From Microglena sp. YARC (taxonomy: Eukaryota; Chlorophyta; Chlorophyceae; Chlamydomonadales; Chlamydomonadaceae), in contig CM039462.1 of the NCBI GenBank assembly GCA_022414725.1, forward strand, positions 130,404,262 through 130,468,261: 64,000 bases of DNA, in the 5' to 3' direction. Of this stretch, positions 9,601-20,164 are shown piece after piece; positions within the stretch are counted from its first letter, which is position 1, and each line of letters begins with the position of its first letter. The notes beneath the pieces were generated by a model. That model was not told the DNA's origin. It searched no databases and was given only the letters and a program-made list of their open reading frames with translations. Made by a program: the position numbers and the translations under genes.

Positions 9601-9992
9601 TCCTTGTTAGTGTCATTCAAAGTAATGACCAGGTAGCGGTCTGTGGTTGCTTGGAAAATGATGAAAATCCTTCAGCAACCACCCTCCCTCCCTCCCTCCC
9701 CTATTATCTTTATCAGCCTTTCGATGTTTTTTTGTCTTTGTTTTGCTTTTGAGTAGGATTCAAGTCATGCGCCACTCCTCTGAAGTAAGCGGGCAGGCAA
9801 CCCAATCATGGGTAACTAGTCTGGGCATATCTGAACGTCCCATTTCATCAAGCAAGACTGACAGCATGCCTACATACATGAGCTGTAGGCATGGTTTAAA
9901 CACACCCATGGTATCACACAGTCTGTTGTTTTGCATGTCTAAACATGCACCACTTGCACAACGTACACACTTGCAGTGTTCCTACCTCGCAG

Positions 9993-10086
9993 GATGGGAG
10001 TACACCCCTGCACTGGGCAGCATACAGGGGTTGACTGCCTACTTGCTTTGATGAAAGGCGGAGCCGCGGTGGACGTCGCAACCAAA
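9993..10086 (+). pseudogene. Ankyrin exon with 5-nt deletion
   Basis: Starts GATGGGAGTACACCCC after CCTCGCAG and ends before GTGAGT, but is 94 nt instead of 99. CACCT is missing from the GGTCACCTTGAC position, giving an in-frame TGA. Splice sites remain. If spliced in, it would terminate the protein. Confidence 0.8.
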
Positions 10087-10365
10087 GTGAGTATGACTGT
10101 ATGGTAGTTGCACTAATACTGTGTCTGGGGTGCAACACAAAAAGCGCCTTATGCCCTCCTTGGAATTATCGATAAACTATGTTTGTGCATACATGAAGCG
10201 CTTCACACCGTTACCCTCATGTTGCAACATGAACACAATGATTGATTGCTTGGCACGCCCTGATTTGTGTCTTGGAAGTTAGGTAGTGTGTATGTAGCAG
10301 GGAGTCAGCTTCCTTGCAGCATGTTCTGCATAAATTGCGTTGTATGTTACTTTGGATGTATGCGT

Positions 10366-10615
10366 ATGTTTCATGCCAATGCATATGTACATCTGTATGT
10401 TTCATGCCAATGCATACTTACATCTGTATGTTTCATGCCAATGCATATTTACATCTGTATGTTTCATGCCAATGCATATTTACATCTGTATGTTTCATGC
10501 CAATGCATATTTACATCTGTATGTTTCATGCCAATGCATATTTACATCTGTATGTTTCATGCCAATGCATATTTACATCTGTATGTTTCATGCCAATGCA
10601 TATTTACATCAGTAT
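10366..10615. repeat. 31-bp minisatellite, 8 copies
   Basis: TGTATGTTTCATGCCAATGC plus ATATTTACATC repeats every 31 bp and is nearly perfect after the first two copies. As 31 is not divisible by 3, all three frames stay open with the same peptide shifted, which explains the apparent ORFs. Confidence 0.95.
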
Positions 10616-10620
10616 AGACC

Positions 10621-10712
10621 TAGGGTTGGATGTGTTTTGGGTTGGTTGGTGCTGGTTGGATGTGTTTTGGGTTGGTTGGTGCTGGTTGGATGTGTTTTGG
10701 GTTGGTTGGTGC
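10621..10712. repeat. 30-bp minisatellite, 3 copies
   Basis: GGTTGGATGTGTTTTGGGTT plus GGTTGGTGCT, three perfect copies immediately after the 31-bp array. Confidence 0.9.
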
Positions 10713-11528
10713 TGGTTGGGATGGCTTGAGTTTGGTTTGGTTGATGTATGATTGAGTTGTGGGGTAGTGGGCAGGCGTTGGGAGAATGGGGTGATATGTG
10801 TGTTGCGTTTTGGGGTGTCACATATAGAGGGCCTTATAAAACCTTGTATGGCGTGTGCGGTTGAATTTCTTGTGTGTGTTAGTGATTTGTTTTTTGTACA
10901 GTCTGGTGGGAGCGGTGTTGGTGCTTTTGATACCTTAAGCAGTTGTGATACCTTCATGGGGGCGATACTTTGGGTTGGTGGTATGCGACAGGTGGTGGAG
11001 ACGGGTTGTTTGTGTTGGGGTGGGGGTGGGGGTGGGGGTGGGGGGTGGGCGTGGGGTGATTGTGGGTGGATGGGTGTCTATTTGCGTGGGGCACTATTGA
11101 TTGTGGGTTTGGGTTGATGGAGTGGTGGGATGGCATTTCCCATGTGATCCTTGATCGTGACATTCAAAGTGATGACCTGGTAGCGGTCTTAAGGTGATTG
11201 GCAAACGATGGCAATCCTTCAGCAACCTCCCTCCCTCCCTCATCCATTCACTTTATCAGTTTTTCAATGTCCAAGTTTGTTTGCTTTTGATTAGGATTCA
11301 AGTCGTGCGCCGCTCTTCTGAGGTAAGCTGGCAGCCAACCCAATCATGGGTAACTAATCTGGGCCTATCCGAATGTCCAATTTCATCAAGCAAGGCTGAC
11401 AGCATGCCTACATACAAGTGCGCCTTATGTATGGCATCAACACACCCATCTGTTGTTTTGCATGTTTAAACATTCACAGATTGCACAACCTATGATTTAT
11501 AGACACTTGCATTGTTCCTACCTCGCAG

Positions 11529-11588
11529 TATGGGAGGACACCCCTGCACGTGGCCGCACAAGGAGGTCACCTTGAGTGTGTACGTGCA
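11529..11588 (+). pseudogene. Truncated ankyrin exon (20 codons)
   Basis: TATGGGAGGACACCCC after CCTCGCAG encodes YGRTPLHVAAQGGHLECVRA. It then runs straight into intron sequence (TGCCTACACACATGTGCG) normally found about 150 bp upstream of such an exon. The second half and the donor are lost. The likely cause is recombination between modules at the shared GTGCATGCC/GCATGCC string. Confidence 0.8.
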
Positions 11589-11825
11589 TGCCTACACACA
11601 TGTGCGCTATTGGTACGGTATCAACACACCGAAGGTAGAACACAGTCTGTTGTTTGCATGTCCAATTTCATCAAGCAAGGCTGACAGCATGCCTACACAC
11701 ATGTGCGCTATTGGTACGGTATTAACACACCCAAGGTAGCACACAGTCTGTTGTTTGCATGTCAAAACATGCACCGCTTGCACAACCTATGATTTCTAGA
11801 CACTCGCATTGTTCCTACCTCACAG

Positions 11826-11924
11826 GATGGGAGGACACCCCTGCACAGAGCTGCACACAAAGGTCATCTGGACTGTGTACGCGCTTTGGTGGGAGGTGGA
11901 GCCATGGTGGACGTCACAAACGAA
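11826..11924 (+). CDS. Ankyrin-repeat exon 1 (intact)
   Basis: CCTCACAG acceptor, 33 codons, GTAAGA donor, phase 0-0. The product starts DGRTPLHRAAHKGHLDCVRA and ends VDVTNE. It carries the TPLH and AAHKGHL helix motifs of a canonical 33-residue ankyrin repeat, a protein-protein interaction fold. The exon corresponds exactly to one repeat. It is one of six intact exons that could be spliced together. Confidence 0.8.
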
Positions 11925-13162
11925 GTAAGAATCATTGTATGGTAGTTGCACCACTACTGTGTCTGGGTGTAACACGAAAAGGGCCTTATGCCCCCCTTGA
12001 TACTATCAAGAAACTGTGTGCATGCATGCATAATGCGCTTCACACCTTTACCCTCATGTTGCAGCTTAAACACAATGATTGATTGCTTGGCACGCCCTGA
12101 TTAGTGTCTTGATATTAAGGTAGTACGTTTGTAGCGGGGAGTCAGCTTGCTTGCAGCATGTTCTGCAAACAAATCGTTGTATGTTATTTTTGATGTGTCC
12201 GTCTGGATTTCATGGCGATGCAATTAAACAACTTTACAGACCCAGGTTTGGATGTGGTTTGATTTGGTTGGTTTTGGTTTGGACGGCTTGAGTTTGGTTG
12301 GGTTGATGGATGATTGGGTTGTGGGGTAGTAGGCAGGCGTTTGGAGAATGGGCCAATATGTGTAGTGTGTTTTGGGGTGTTACACAAAGAGGGCCTTATG
12401 TATGCCTTATGTGTCAATTTCCTGTTAGTGATTTGTAATACGCACAAGGACAGTCTGTTTGTGATTTGTAATACGCACAAGGACAGTCTGTTTGCTGAGG
12501 TGTAAATTGTTTTGATACCTTGAGCAGTGGTTATGCCTTCATGGGGGCGATACTTGGGGTTGGTGACATGTGGGTGGAAAGGGGGAGGTGGTGGTGGTGG
12601 TTTCGTGTTTGTGTGTGTGTTGGAAAGGGGGGGGGGGGGGGGGGGGGGGTAAGTTTGGTGGGGTCGCTTGGTGGTGGTGGTGGTGGTGGATAGGGTGATT
12701 GTGGGTTGATGTGTGTTGGTTTGAGTGGGGCGCTATTGATTGTGGGTTTGGGTTGGTGGAATTGTGATCCTTGTTAGTGACATTCAAAGTGATGACCTGG
12801 TAGCGGTCTTTGGTGGATTGGCTAATGGTTACAATCCTTTAGCAACCTTCCTCCCTCCCTCATCCATTCACTTCATCAGTTTTTCAATGTGCAAGTTGTT
12901 TTTGCTTTTAAGTAGGTTTCATGTCGTGCGCCACTCTTCTGAAGTAAGTGGGCAAGCAACCCAATCATAGGCAACTAGTATGGGCATATCAGAACGTCCC
13001 ATTTCATCAAGCAAAGCTGTCAGCATGCCTACATACATGTGCACTGTATGTATGGTATCAGCACACCCATGGTAGCACGCAGTCAGTTGTTTTGCATGTC
13101 TACAAATGCACCGCTTGCACATCCTATGCTGTCTAGACACTTACATTGTTCCTACCTCGCAG

Positions 13163-13228
13163 AATGGGTGGACACCCTTGCACTCGGCTGCAAACAGTGG
13201 CCACCTTGACTGCGTACAGGCTTTAATA
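13163..13228 (+). pseudogene. Truncated ankyrin exon (22 codons)
   Basis: AATGGGTGGACACCCT after CCTCGCAG encodes NGWTPLHSAANSGHLDCVQA plus two residues. It is then fused to the GTGCGCCTTAGGTATGG intron sequence of another module. The exon tail and its normal donor are missing. Confidence 0.8.
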
Positions 13229-13339
13229 GTGCGCCTTAGGTATGGCATCAACACACCCATCTGTTGTTTTGCATGTTTAAACATTCACCGCTTGCACAAC
13301 CTATGATTTATAGACACTTGCATTGTTCCTACCTCGCAG

Positions 13340-13438
13340 TATGGGAGGACACCCCTGCACGTGGCCGCACAAGGAGGTCACCTTGAGTGTGTACGTGCAT
13401 TGGTGGGAGGTGGAGCCGAGGTGGATATCACGAGCAAA
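13340..13438 (+). CDS. Ankyrin-repeat exon 2 (intact)
   Basis: CCTCGCAG acceptor, 33 codons, GTGAGT donor. Starts YGRTPLHVAAQGGHLECVRA and ends AEVDITSK. Its first 60 nt are identical to the truncated exon at 11,529, so this module and that fragment share a recent source. It lies only 111 bp after the truncated exon at 13,163. Confidence 0.8.
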
Positions 13439-13489
13439 GTGAGTATGGTAGTTGCACCACTACTGTGTCTGGGGCGTAACACGAAAAGG

Positions 13490-13790
13490 GCCCCCTTGAA
13501 ACCACCTTATGGCCCCTATGAAACCACCTTATGGCCCCCTTGAAACCACCTTATGCCCCCCTTGAAACCACCTTATGGCCCCTATGATACCACCTTATGG
13601 CCCCCTTGAAACAACCTTATGGCCCCCTTGAAACCACCTTATGGCCCCTATGAAACCACCTTATGGCCCCCTTGAAACCACCTTATGGCCCCTATGAAAC
13701 CACCTTATGGCCCCCTTGAAACCACCTTATGGTCCCTATGAAACCACCTTATGGCCCCCTTGAAACCACCTAATGCCCCCCTTGAAACTA
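13490..13790. repeat. 22-bp minisatellite grown from intron sequence
   Basis: AACCACCTTATGGCCCCCTT plus GA, about 13 copies alternating CCCTTGA and CCTATGA variants. The unit is a modified copy of CCTTATGCCCCCCTTGAAAC, which follows each ankyrin exon once, so the array expanded in place. Confidence 0.9.
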
Positions 13791-14623
13791 TCAAAAAACT
13801 GTGTTCATGCATGCATGAAGCGCTGTACTCCTTTAACCTCAAGATGCAACATGCACACAATGATTGATTGCTTGGCACATGGGGTGGGGGGTGGAGTAAA
13901 AGTAGGGCTGGGTTAGTGGAATTGGGTTTGGGGGTGTAAGCCGGGGTGGGTTGGTGGGGATGGCCACCCATCGGGGTGGGGGTGTAAGTCGGAATGGGTT
14001 GGTGGCGGGGTTGGTCGGTGGTGGTGGGGTTGGTGGTGGTGTTAGTGGTTGGAATGGGAACGGGTATGGTGGTGGTGGGTGTTGGTTGAGTGGGTGGGTT
14101 GGTGGGGATGGTGTTGAGGATTTAGGTTTAAGACATGGTGGGGGTGGGGTTGTACGTTGGGGTGGGTGGGTTGGCTGGGTTTGGGGTGGGAGTGGGGGTG
14201 TGGTGGGATGGTATGTTTCAAGTGATCCTTGTTAGTGACAATCAAAGTGATGACCAGAAAGCGGTCTTTGGTTGCTTGGAAAATGATGACAATCCTTCAT
14301 AAACTCCCCCTTCCTCACTCACTCACTCTGTATATCAGTATCCATGTGAGTGTTTTTGCTTTTACTACTGAGTAGGATTCAAGTTGTGCGTCACTCTTCT
14401 GAAGTAAGCGGGCAGGCAACCCAATCATGGGTAACTAGTCTGGGCATATCTAAATGTCCAATTGTATCAAGCAAGGCTGGCAGCATACCTACATACATGT
14501 GCGCCGTAGGTTTGGTATCAACACACCTATGGTAGCACACAGTCTGTTGTTTTTGCATGTCTAGACATGCACCGCTTTCACATCCTATGATTTATAGACA
14601 CTTGCATTGTTCCTACCTCCCAG

Positions 14624-14722
14624 TGTGGGAGGACACCCCTGCTCAGTGCCGCCTACGAAGTTTAACTTTACTTTGTATGCCCTTTGTTGGAAGGTAGAGC
14701 TGATATGGATGTCAAGGACAAA
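14624..14722 (+). pseudogene. Ankyrin exon with stop codon and dead donor
   Basis: Length is kept at 99 nt after CCTCCCAG, and CGRTPLLSAAYEV is recognisable, but an in-frame TAA follows. The donor reads ATAAGA instead of GTAAGA, so splicing is probably lost as well. Confidence 0.8.
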
Positions 14723-15706
14723 ATAAGAATGAATGCATAGTAGTTGCACCACGACTGTGTCTGGGGTGTAACACGAAAAGGGCCTTATGCCCTCCTGGGA
14801 ACTATGAAGAAACTGTGTCCATGCATTCATGAAGCTATTCACACCGTTGCCCTCATGTTGCAACATGAACAAAATGATTGGCATAAACCCTTGGCACGCC
14901 CTGATTTGTGTCTTGAAAGTTAGGTAGTGTGTATGGGGCGTGGAGTCATCAGCTTGCTTGCTTGCTTGCAGCATGGTCTGCATACATTGCGTTGTATGTT
15001 ATTTTCGTCTTGGGAGTTAGGTAGTGTGGATGGAGCAGGGAGTCATCAGCTAGCTTGCAGCATGTTCTGCATACATTGCGTTGTATGTTATTTTCGATGC
15101 GTGTGTATGGGGCGTGGAGTCATCAGCTAGCTTGCTTGCAGCATGTTCTGCATACATTGCCTCGTCTGAAATTGTGGTTGCTTGTCCATGTTTCAGAGCT
15201 TTGTAGTTATTCAACTTCATATTGCCAGTGTTGGGCGTGGTTTGATTTGGTTGGTGTTCTTTGGTTGGCAGGTGATGGGGTTGTGGGGTAGTGGGAGGGC
15301 GTTTTGGGTTGGGGGTTAGGTGTGTGGTGTGTGTCTAGGGTGTTACCCAAAGAGGGCGTTATGTCCCCTTGTATGGTGTGTGGGTTTGAATTTCATGTTT
15401 GGTTTGTGATCTGTTTCAAGTGCGATAACCTCAGGTGGTAGTGGTGATTGTGGTTGTGATACCTTGGATCATGTGGTTGTGATACCTTGGGAAGGGTGGT
15501 CGGGGACGAAGGATTAGAGCGTTGGGGGTGGGTAGTGGTGGTGAAGTAGGATGGTTTGGCGTGTGTTGGTGGAGTGGGGTTCTATTGATTGTGGGTTTGG
15601 GTTGGTGGAATGGTGGGATGGTATGTCCCATGTGATCCTTGTTAGTGACATTCAAAGTGATGACCTGGTAGCGGTCTTTGGTGGATTGGCAAATGATGAC
15701 ACAATC

Positions 15707-15750
15707 ACTCACTCACTCACTCACTCACTCACTCACTCACTCACTCACCC
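15707..15750. repeat. (CTCA)n microsatellite, short
   Basis: About 10 CTCA units at the module position that holds CTCC-rich sequence elsewhere. Confidence 0.95.
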
Positions 15751-15859
15751 ATTCCCTTCATCAGTTTTACTGTTTGTTTTAGTAGGATTTAAGTAGTGCG
15801 CCACTCTTCTGAAGTAAGCAGGCAGGCAACCCAATCATGGGTAACTAGTCTGGGCCTAT

Positions 15860-16440
15860 CTGACCCAGGGTTCGGCAGACATATGAACGTATACTCATAC
15901 GTTTTTATGCAATGAAATCAACCTTTCACACATACCATTTTGTTCAAATTTGGCCTAAAGTTTGATTTAGATAGCCAGGATGGCACACATATCAGAGTGC
16001 CACCTAACCTTCCATTCCACAAGCTGTGCTTCTATGTGGGCTTGAAGGATTGATGGTGCAAGCCTAGTGCAATGTGAACATGGGAAATATTGCAATATAG
16101 TTGTATACTTATATAAGTCTATTATAATATTACTGGCATTGGATGTCTCCCTTAGATTGGCACCGCGCTTCTTGGTCGACGCGCTTTCTGGTCATGATGT
16201 ATTTTTCAGAGAATTTGACAACCTTAACTTGCCAGATATTTTTCCTGATAGTTGATGTGTGATGCCAATGGAATTAGCAACGCGGCTATACCTTTAAACC
16301 CGTGTAAAAAAAAGATTTTCCCCAGAAGTGCAACAAATACTCATACATTTGTTTACATTCATATGCATACGTTTATACGTTCATACGTTTGTACGGCATA
16401 TACAATTTAAAATATACGTTTGCTTCCCAAACCTAATCTG
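15860..16440. other. Unrelated AT-rich insertion in an ankyrin module
   Basis: Between TCTGGGCCTATCTGA and AACCTAATCTGAATGTTCC, which are adjacent in other modules, lie about 580 bp of unrelated sequence. It is rich in CATACGTTTATACG repeats at both ends (near 15,890 and 16,330-16,430). No coding content is recognised. It may be an insertion with ATACGTT-rich ends. Confidence 0.5.
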
Positions 16441-16607
16441 AATGTTCCTTTTCATCAAGCAAAGCTAATAGCATGCCTACATGCATGTCCGACGTAGGTA
16501 TGGCATGAGCACACCAATGGTAGCACACAGTCTGTTTTGTATGTCTACAAAAGCACCGCTTGCACAACATATCATTTCTAGACACTTACGTTGTTCCTAC
16601 CTCACAG

Positions 16608-16684
16608 GATGGGAGGACACCCTTGCACGGGGCCGCACAGGAAGGTCACCACGAATGTGTCCGCGCTTTGTTCCTACCTCACAG
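16608..16684 (+). pseudogene. Truncated ankyrin exon, left half of a 77-bp duplication
   Basis: DGRTPLHGAAQEGHHECVRA follows CCTCACAG, then runs directly into a second TTCCTACCTCACAG acceptor. The 77-bp unit (acceptor plus about 22 codons) is duplicated perfectly at 16,685. The second-half helix and donor are absent. Confidence 0.8.
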
Positions 16685-16750
16685 GATGGGAGGACACCCT
16701 TGCACGGGGCCGCACAGGAAGGTCACCACGAATGTGTCCGCGCTTTGTTT
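16685..16750 (+). pseudogene. Truncated ankyrin exon, right half of a 77-bp duplication
   Basis: Second copy of the 77-bp duplication, again stopping after about 22 codons, where SINE tail sequence begins. Confidence 0.75.
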
Positions 16751-16810
16751 TTTGCGTACGACGGGCTCTCTTAACACCACGCCCCACCAGGCGTTATCAT
16801 TACCTTTTTT
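16751..16810 (+). mobile_element. SINE 3' fragment
   Basis: GCGTACGACGGGCTCTCTTA, then CCACGCCCCACCAGGCGTTA and a T-rich end, matching the tail of the SINE at 22,792-23,013. It directly abuts the broken ankyrin exon and the AAGCGGGCAGG module sequence. The insertion, or a later rearrangement, removed the exon end. Confidence 0.7.
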
Positions 16811-17118
16811 AAGCGGGCAGGAAATACAATCATGAGTAACTAGTTCGGGCCTATCTAAATGTTCAATTTCATCAAGCAAGGCTGACAGCATGCCGACACA
16901 CATGTGCACCGTATGTTTTGTATCACCACACTCATGGTAGCACACAGTCTGTTGTTTTGCATGTCGTCTAGACATGCACGGCTTGTTTAATGAAAACGGG
17001 TTTCGTGTTTAGTGTTTAGGGTTTAAAGTAACCATAAATAATATAAATCGAGATATGAAAACATGAATAATTAGCTCATGAATACAATGAGCACACTTGT
17101 ATTGTTCCTTCCTCGCAG

Positions 17119-17217
17119 GATGGGAGGACACCCCTACACATGTCTGCATACCTGGGTCACCTTGACGGCCTACGTGCTTTGATGAAAGTTGATGCCGCGG
17201 TGGACATCATGAGCAAT
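17119..17217 (+). CDS. Ankyrin-repeat exon 3 (intact, divergent)
   Basis: CCTCGCAG acceptor, 33 codons, GTGAGT donor. Starts DGRTPLHMSAYLGHLDGLRA and ends AAVDIMSN. It is the most divergent intact repeat: the usual GGGA turn is VDAA and the Cys is replaced by Gly. The fold-determining TPLH and GHL positions remain. Confidence 0.75.
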
Positions 17218-17878
17218 GTGAGTATGCCTGTACGGTAGCCGCACCACTACTTTGTCTGGGGTTTAACACGAAAAGTGACTTATGCCCCCCTTGAAACTAT
17301 CAATAAACTGTGTCTGTGTAAATATGAAGCGCTTCACACCATTACCCTTGTGTTGCAACATGAACACAATGATTGAGTGCCTGGCTTTGCTTGGTTAGGG
17401 ATAAGGTGTGTGGTGTGTGTGTTAGGTGTGTGTGTGTGTGTGTTAGGTGTGTGTGTGGTGAGTGCGTGTTAGGTGTGTGGTGTGTGTCTAGGGTGTTACA
17501 CAAGGAGAATATTATGTCCCCTTAGTTGGTGTGTGGGTTTGAATTTCCTGTTTCGGTTTGTGATTTGTTTCAAGTGCGATAACCTCAGGTGGTAGGGGTG
17601 ATTGTGTTTGTGATACCTTGAGTCATGTGGTTGTGATACCTTAGGGTGGGTGGGTGGGGAAGAAGGATTAGAGCGTTGGGGGCGGGTGGTGGTGGTGAAG
17701 TATAGTGGTTTGGCGTGTGTTGGTGGAGTGAGGCGCTATTGATTGTGGGTTTGGGTTGGTGAAGTGGTGGGATGGTCTGTCCCATTTGATCTTTGTTAGT
17801 GATATTCAAAGTTATGACCTGGTAGCGGTATCTGGTTGATCGGAAAATGATGTCAATCCTTCAGCACCCCCCCCCTTC

Positions 17879-18622
17879 CTCACTCACTCACTCACTCACT
17901 CACTCACTCACTCACTCACTCACTCACTCACTCACTCACTCACTCACGCACTCACACAATCACACACTCACTCACTCACTCAAGCACTCACACACTCATT
18001 CTCTCACTCACTCAAGCACTCACGCACTCACGCACTCACTCACTCACTCACTCACTCACTCACTCACTCACTCACTCAAGCACTCACTCACTCACTCACT
18101 CTCTCACACACGCACTCACTCACTCACTCACTCACTCACTCACTCACTCACTCACTCACTCACTCACTCTCTCACTCACTCACTCTCTCACTCACTCACT
18201 CACTCACTCACTCACTCACTCACTCACTCACTCACTCACTCACTCACTCACTCACTCACTCACTCACTCACTCACTCACTCACTCACTCACTCACTCACG
18301 CACGCACGCACTCACTCACTCACTCACGCACTCACACGCTGACTCACACGCTGACTCACTCACTCACTCACTCACTCACTCACTCACTCACTCACTCACT
18401 CACTCACTCACTCACTCACTCACTCACTCACTCACTCACTCACTCACTCACTCACTCACTCACTCACTCACTCACTCACTCACTCACTCACTCACTCACT
18501 CACTCACTCACTCACTCACTCACTCACTCACTCACTCACTCACTCACTCACTCACTCACTCACTCACTCACTCACTCACTCACTCACTCACTCACTCACT
18601 CACTCACTCACTCACTCACTCA
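17879..18622. repeat. (CTCA)n microsatellite, about 740 bp
   Basis: Tetranucleotide repeat with CTCACGCA and CTCAAGCA variants in the left half and long pure stretches in the right half. Read in frame it gives a Ser-Leu-Thr-His polymer of about 260 residues, which is not a gene. The tract resumes at 19,553 after an inserted element. Confidence 0.95.
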
Positions 18623-19552
18623 GATAATCGGTTGACACTGTTTAACAGCGGTCCAGCCGCGATACATAGGCTCAAACAACGAAAAATAAAAATTCAATGT
18701 AGCCAAAATATTAGTCAAAGTGTCCGCAGCCAATAGGGCCCAAAACTATGCTCGGGTGCCTGGTCATAGGGCATCACGACGCTTTGACCTGAGGCGCCGC
18801 CCCAGACCTGTTCTAGAGCTCAATTAATTCCAATGTCTAGGAACAAGTGTGCAAGCAGTATCAATCTATTTAAAGAGCAATGTTCCGTAACGCACTCTAC
18901 AACTAAGTCCAGGCCCTTGGGGTTGGCCAGGAAGAAGAACAAGCAAAACAAGGCATGAGGGAACAGACATGCAAAACAACCAAACAAATCTAACTCATCA
19001 AGCCTCTAAATCCTCAGACCAGTATCGTCTGTTCTAGTCTATTTCTACAGCCATGTCCGTTGAAATTCAACACCTGGAAGCGTCAGCTAGGGACCATTAG
19101 CCTGAGGGCAACGGTGTCTAGCGTTCGCTTGAAATCTAACTTAATGCTATGCATAGGTCTTCATGCTCCTGCTGCTAGGCTCTCCTAGCTCTCACTACGA
19201 CCCGCACGGGGTCTGAGTCGCTCCAGCTCCACCTCTGTCCCGCTTCCTTGGCTGCCTTGATAAGGGGCCATTGGGCAGACCTTAACTGTAGCTGCTCTGA
19301 TGTGAGAGCATGGTCGATGCTGATGTTGCTGCCGGCCAGCTTCCAGCTCAGGCGCTTGACCTCCAGTTTAGCTTCTTCAGACTGGAACTTCACCATTACC
19401 AGTCTGGGCCTGTCAGGGTTGGCCTTGCCTACACGACGCACAGAGATGATCCTCTGCACGTTGAGGGAGCAGTCTCCATAGATCTGAGCGACTTGATCCA
19501 GCAGACCCTGAGGGGTGCCCTCCTGGATCTCGGCCAGGCCTCTGATAATGAT
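18623..19552 (-). mobile_element. Retroelement fragment inserted in (CTCA)n
   Basis: A 930-bp unique segment with (CTCA)n on both sides. On the minus strand it enters mid-ORF (5' truncation) at 19,552, encodes an L1 ORF1-like protein to 19,175, then has about 550 bp of 3' non-coding sequence ending AACCGATTATC at the repeat. No reverse-transcriptase coding lies between the ORF1-like frame and the 3' end. Confidence 0.6.
19175..19552 (-). CDS. L1 ORF1-like RNA-binding protein, 5'-truncated
   Basis: About 126 residues, from EIIIRGLAEIQEGTPQGLLD through VRRVGKANPDRPRLVMVKF and ISIDHALTSEQLQLRSAQW to a natural stop. The order (RGLAE strand, helix, R-x-GK..DRPR-x-V-x-V-x-F strand, then a 'LT.EQ...R' C-terminal segment) is typical of the RRM and C-terminal domains of L1-type ORF1 proteins, which coat retrotransposon RNA. 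The reading frame is intact, but the start lies inside the microsatellite and is artificial. ORF1-like proteins of this type also occur without a partner ORF2. Family assignment is by motif only. Confidence 0.6.
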   Translation of the reverse strand: MIIRGLAEIQEGTPQGLLDQVAQIYGDCSLNVQRIISVRRVGKANPDRPRLVMVKFQSEEAKLEVKRLSWKLAGSNISIDHALTSEQLQLRSAQWPLIKAAKEAGQRWSWSDSDPVRVVVRARRA

Positions 19553-19768
19553 CTCACTCACTCACTCACGCACTCACGCACGCGCGCACTCACTCACTCA
19601 CACGCACTCACTCACTCACTCACTCACTCACTCACTCACTCACCCACTCACTCACTCACTCACTCACTCGCTCGCTCACGCACTCACTCACTCACGCACA
19701 CACGCACTCGCGCACTCACGCACTCACTCTCTCACTCACTTACTCACTCAATCACTCAATCACTCATT
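19553..19768. repeat. (CTCA)n microsatellite, right flank
   Basis: Continuation of the 17.9-18.6 kb tract beyond the inserted element, with more CACG and CGCG variants. Confidence 0.95.
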
Positions 19769-20065
19769 CCGTTTTCAGTTTTTCCGCGGTTGGTTATTTC
19801 TTTTGACTGTCTGAGTTGTCTTCAAGTCGTGCGCCATTCTTCTGAAGTAAGCGGGCAGGCAACCCACTGATGGGTAATTAGTCTGGACTTACCTAAATGT
19901 TCCATGACATCAAGCAAGGATGACAGCATGCCTACATACATGTGCACCGTAGATATGGTATCAACACACTTATGGTAGCACACAGTCTGTTGTTGTGCAT
20001 GTGTTAACATGCACCGCTTGCGCAACCTATGATCTCTAGACACTTACATTGTTCCTACCCCACAG

Positions 20066-20164
20066 TATGGGAGGACACCCCTGCACGGGGCCGCACAAGA
20101 AGGTCACCTTGACTGTGTATGTGCATTGTTGGAAGGCGGAGCTGATGTGGATGTCAAGGACAGC
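20066..20164 (+). CDS. Ankyrin-repeat exon 4 (intact)
   Basis: CCCCACAG acceptor, 33 codons, GTAAGA donor. Starts YGRTPLHGAAQEGHLDCVCA and ends ADVDVKDS. Phase 0-0. It is a close relative of exon 6 (shared G..D.DVK end and GTAAGAATGA intron start), indicating two module subtypes: GTGAGTATG and GTAAGAATG. Confidence 0.8.

Noticed and set aside
9757..9784. Conserved 28-nt micro-exon GATTCAAGTC...TCTGAA bounded by AG and GTAAGC in every ankyrin module
   Set aside because: 28 nt would shift the ankyrin frame, and the flanking intron is equally conserved, so duplication alone explains it.
10267..10751. Cys/Phe/Met-rich repeat protein
   Set aside because: Same peptide appears in three frames because the minisatellite unit is 31 bp.
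17847..18635. 262-residue Ser-Leu-Thr-His protein
   Set aside because: Pure translation of a (CTCA)n microsatellite; frame persistence is automatic.
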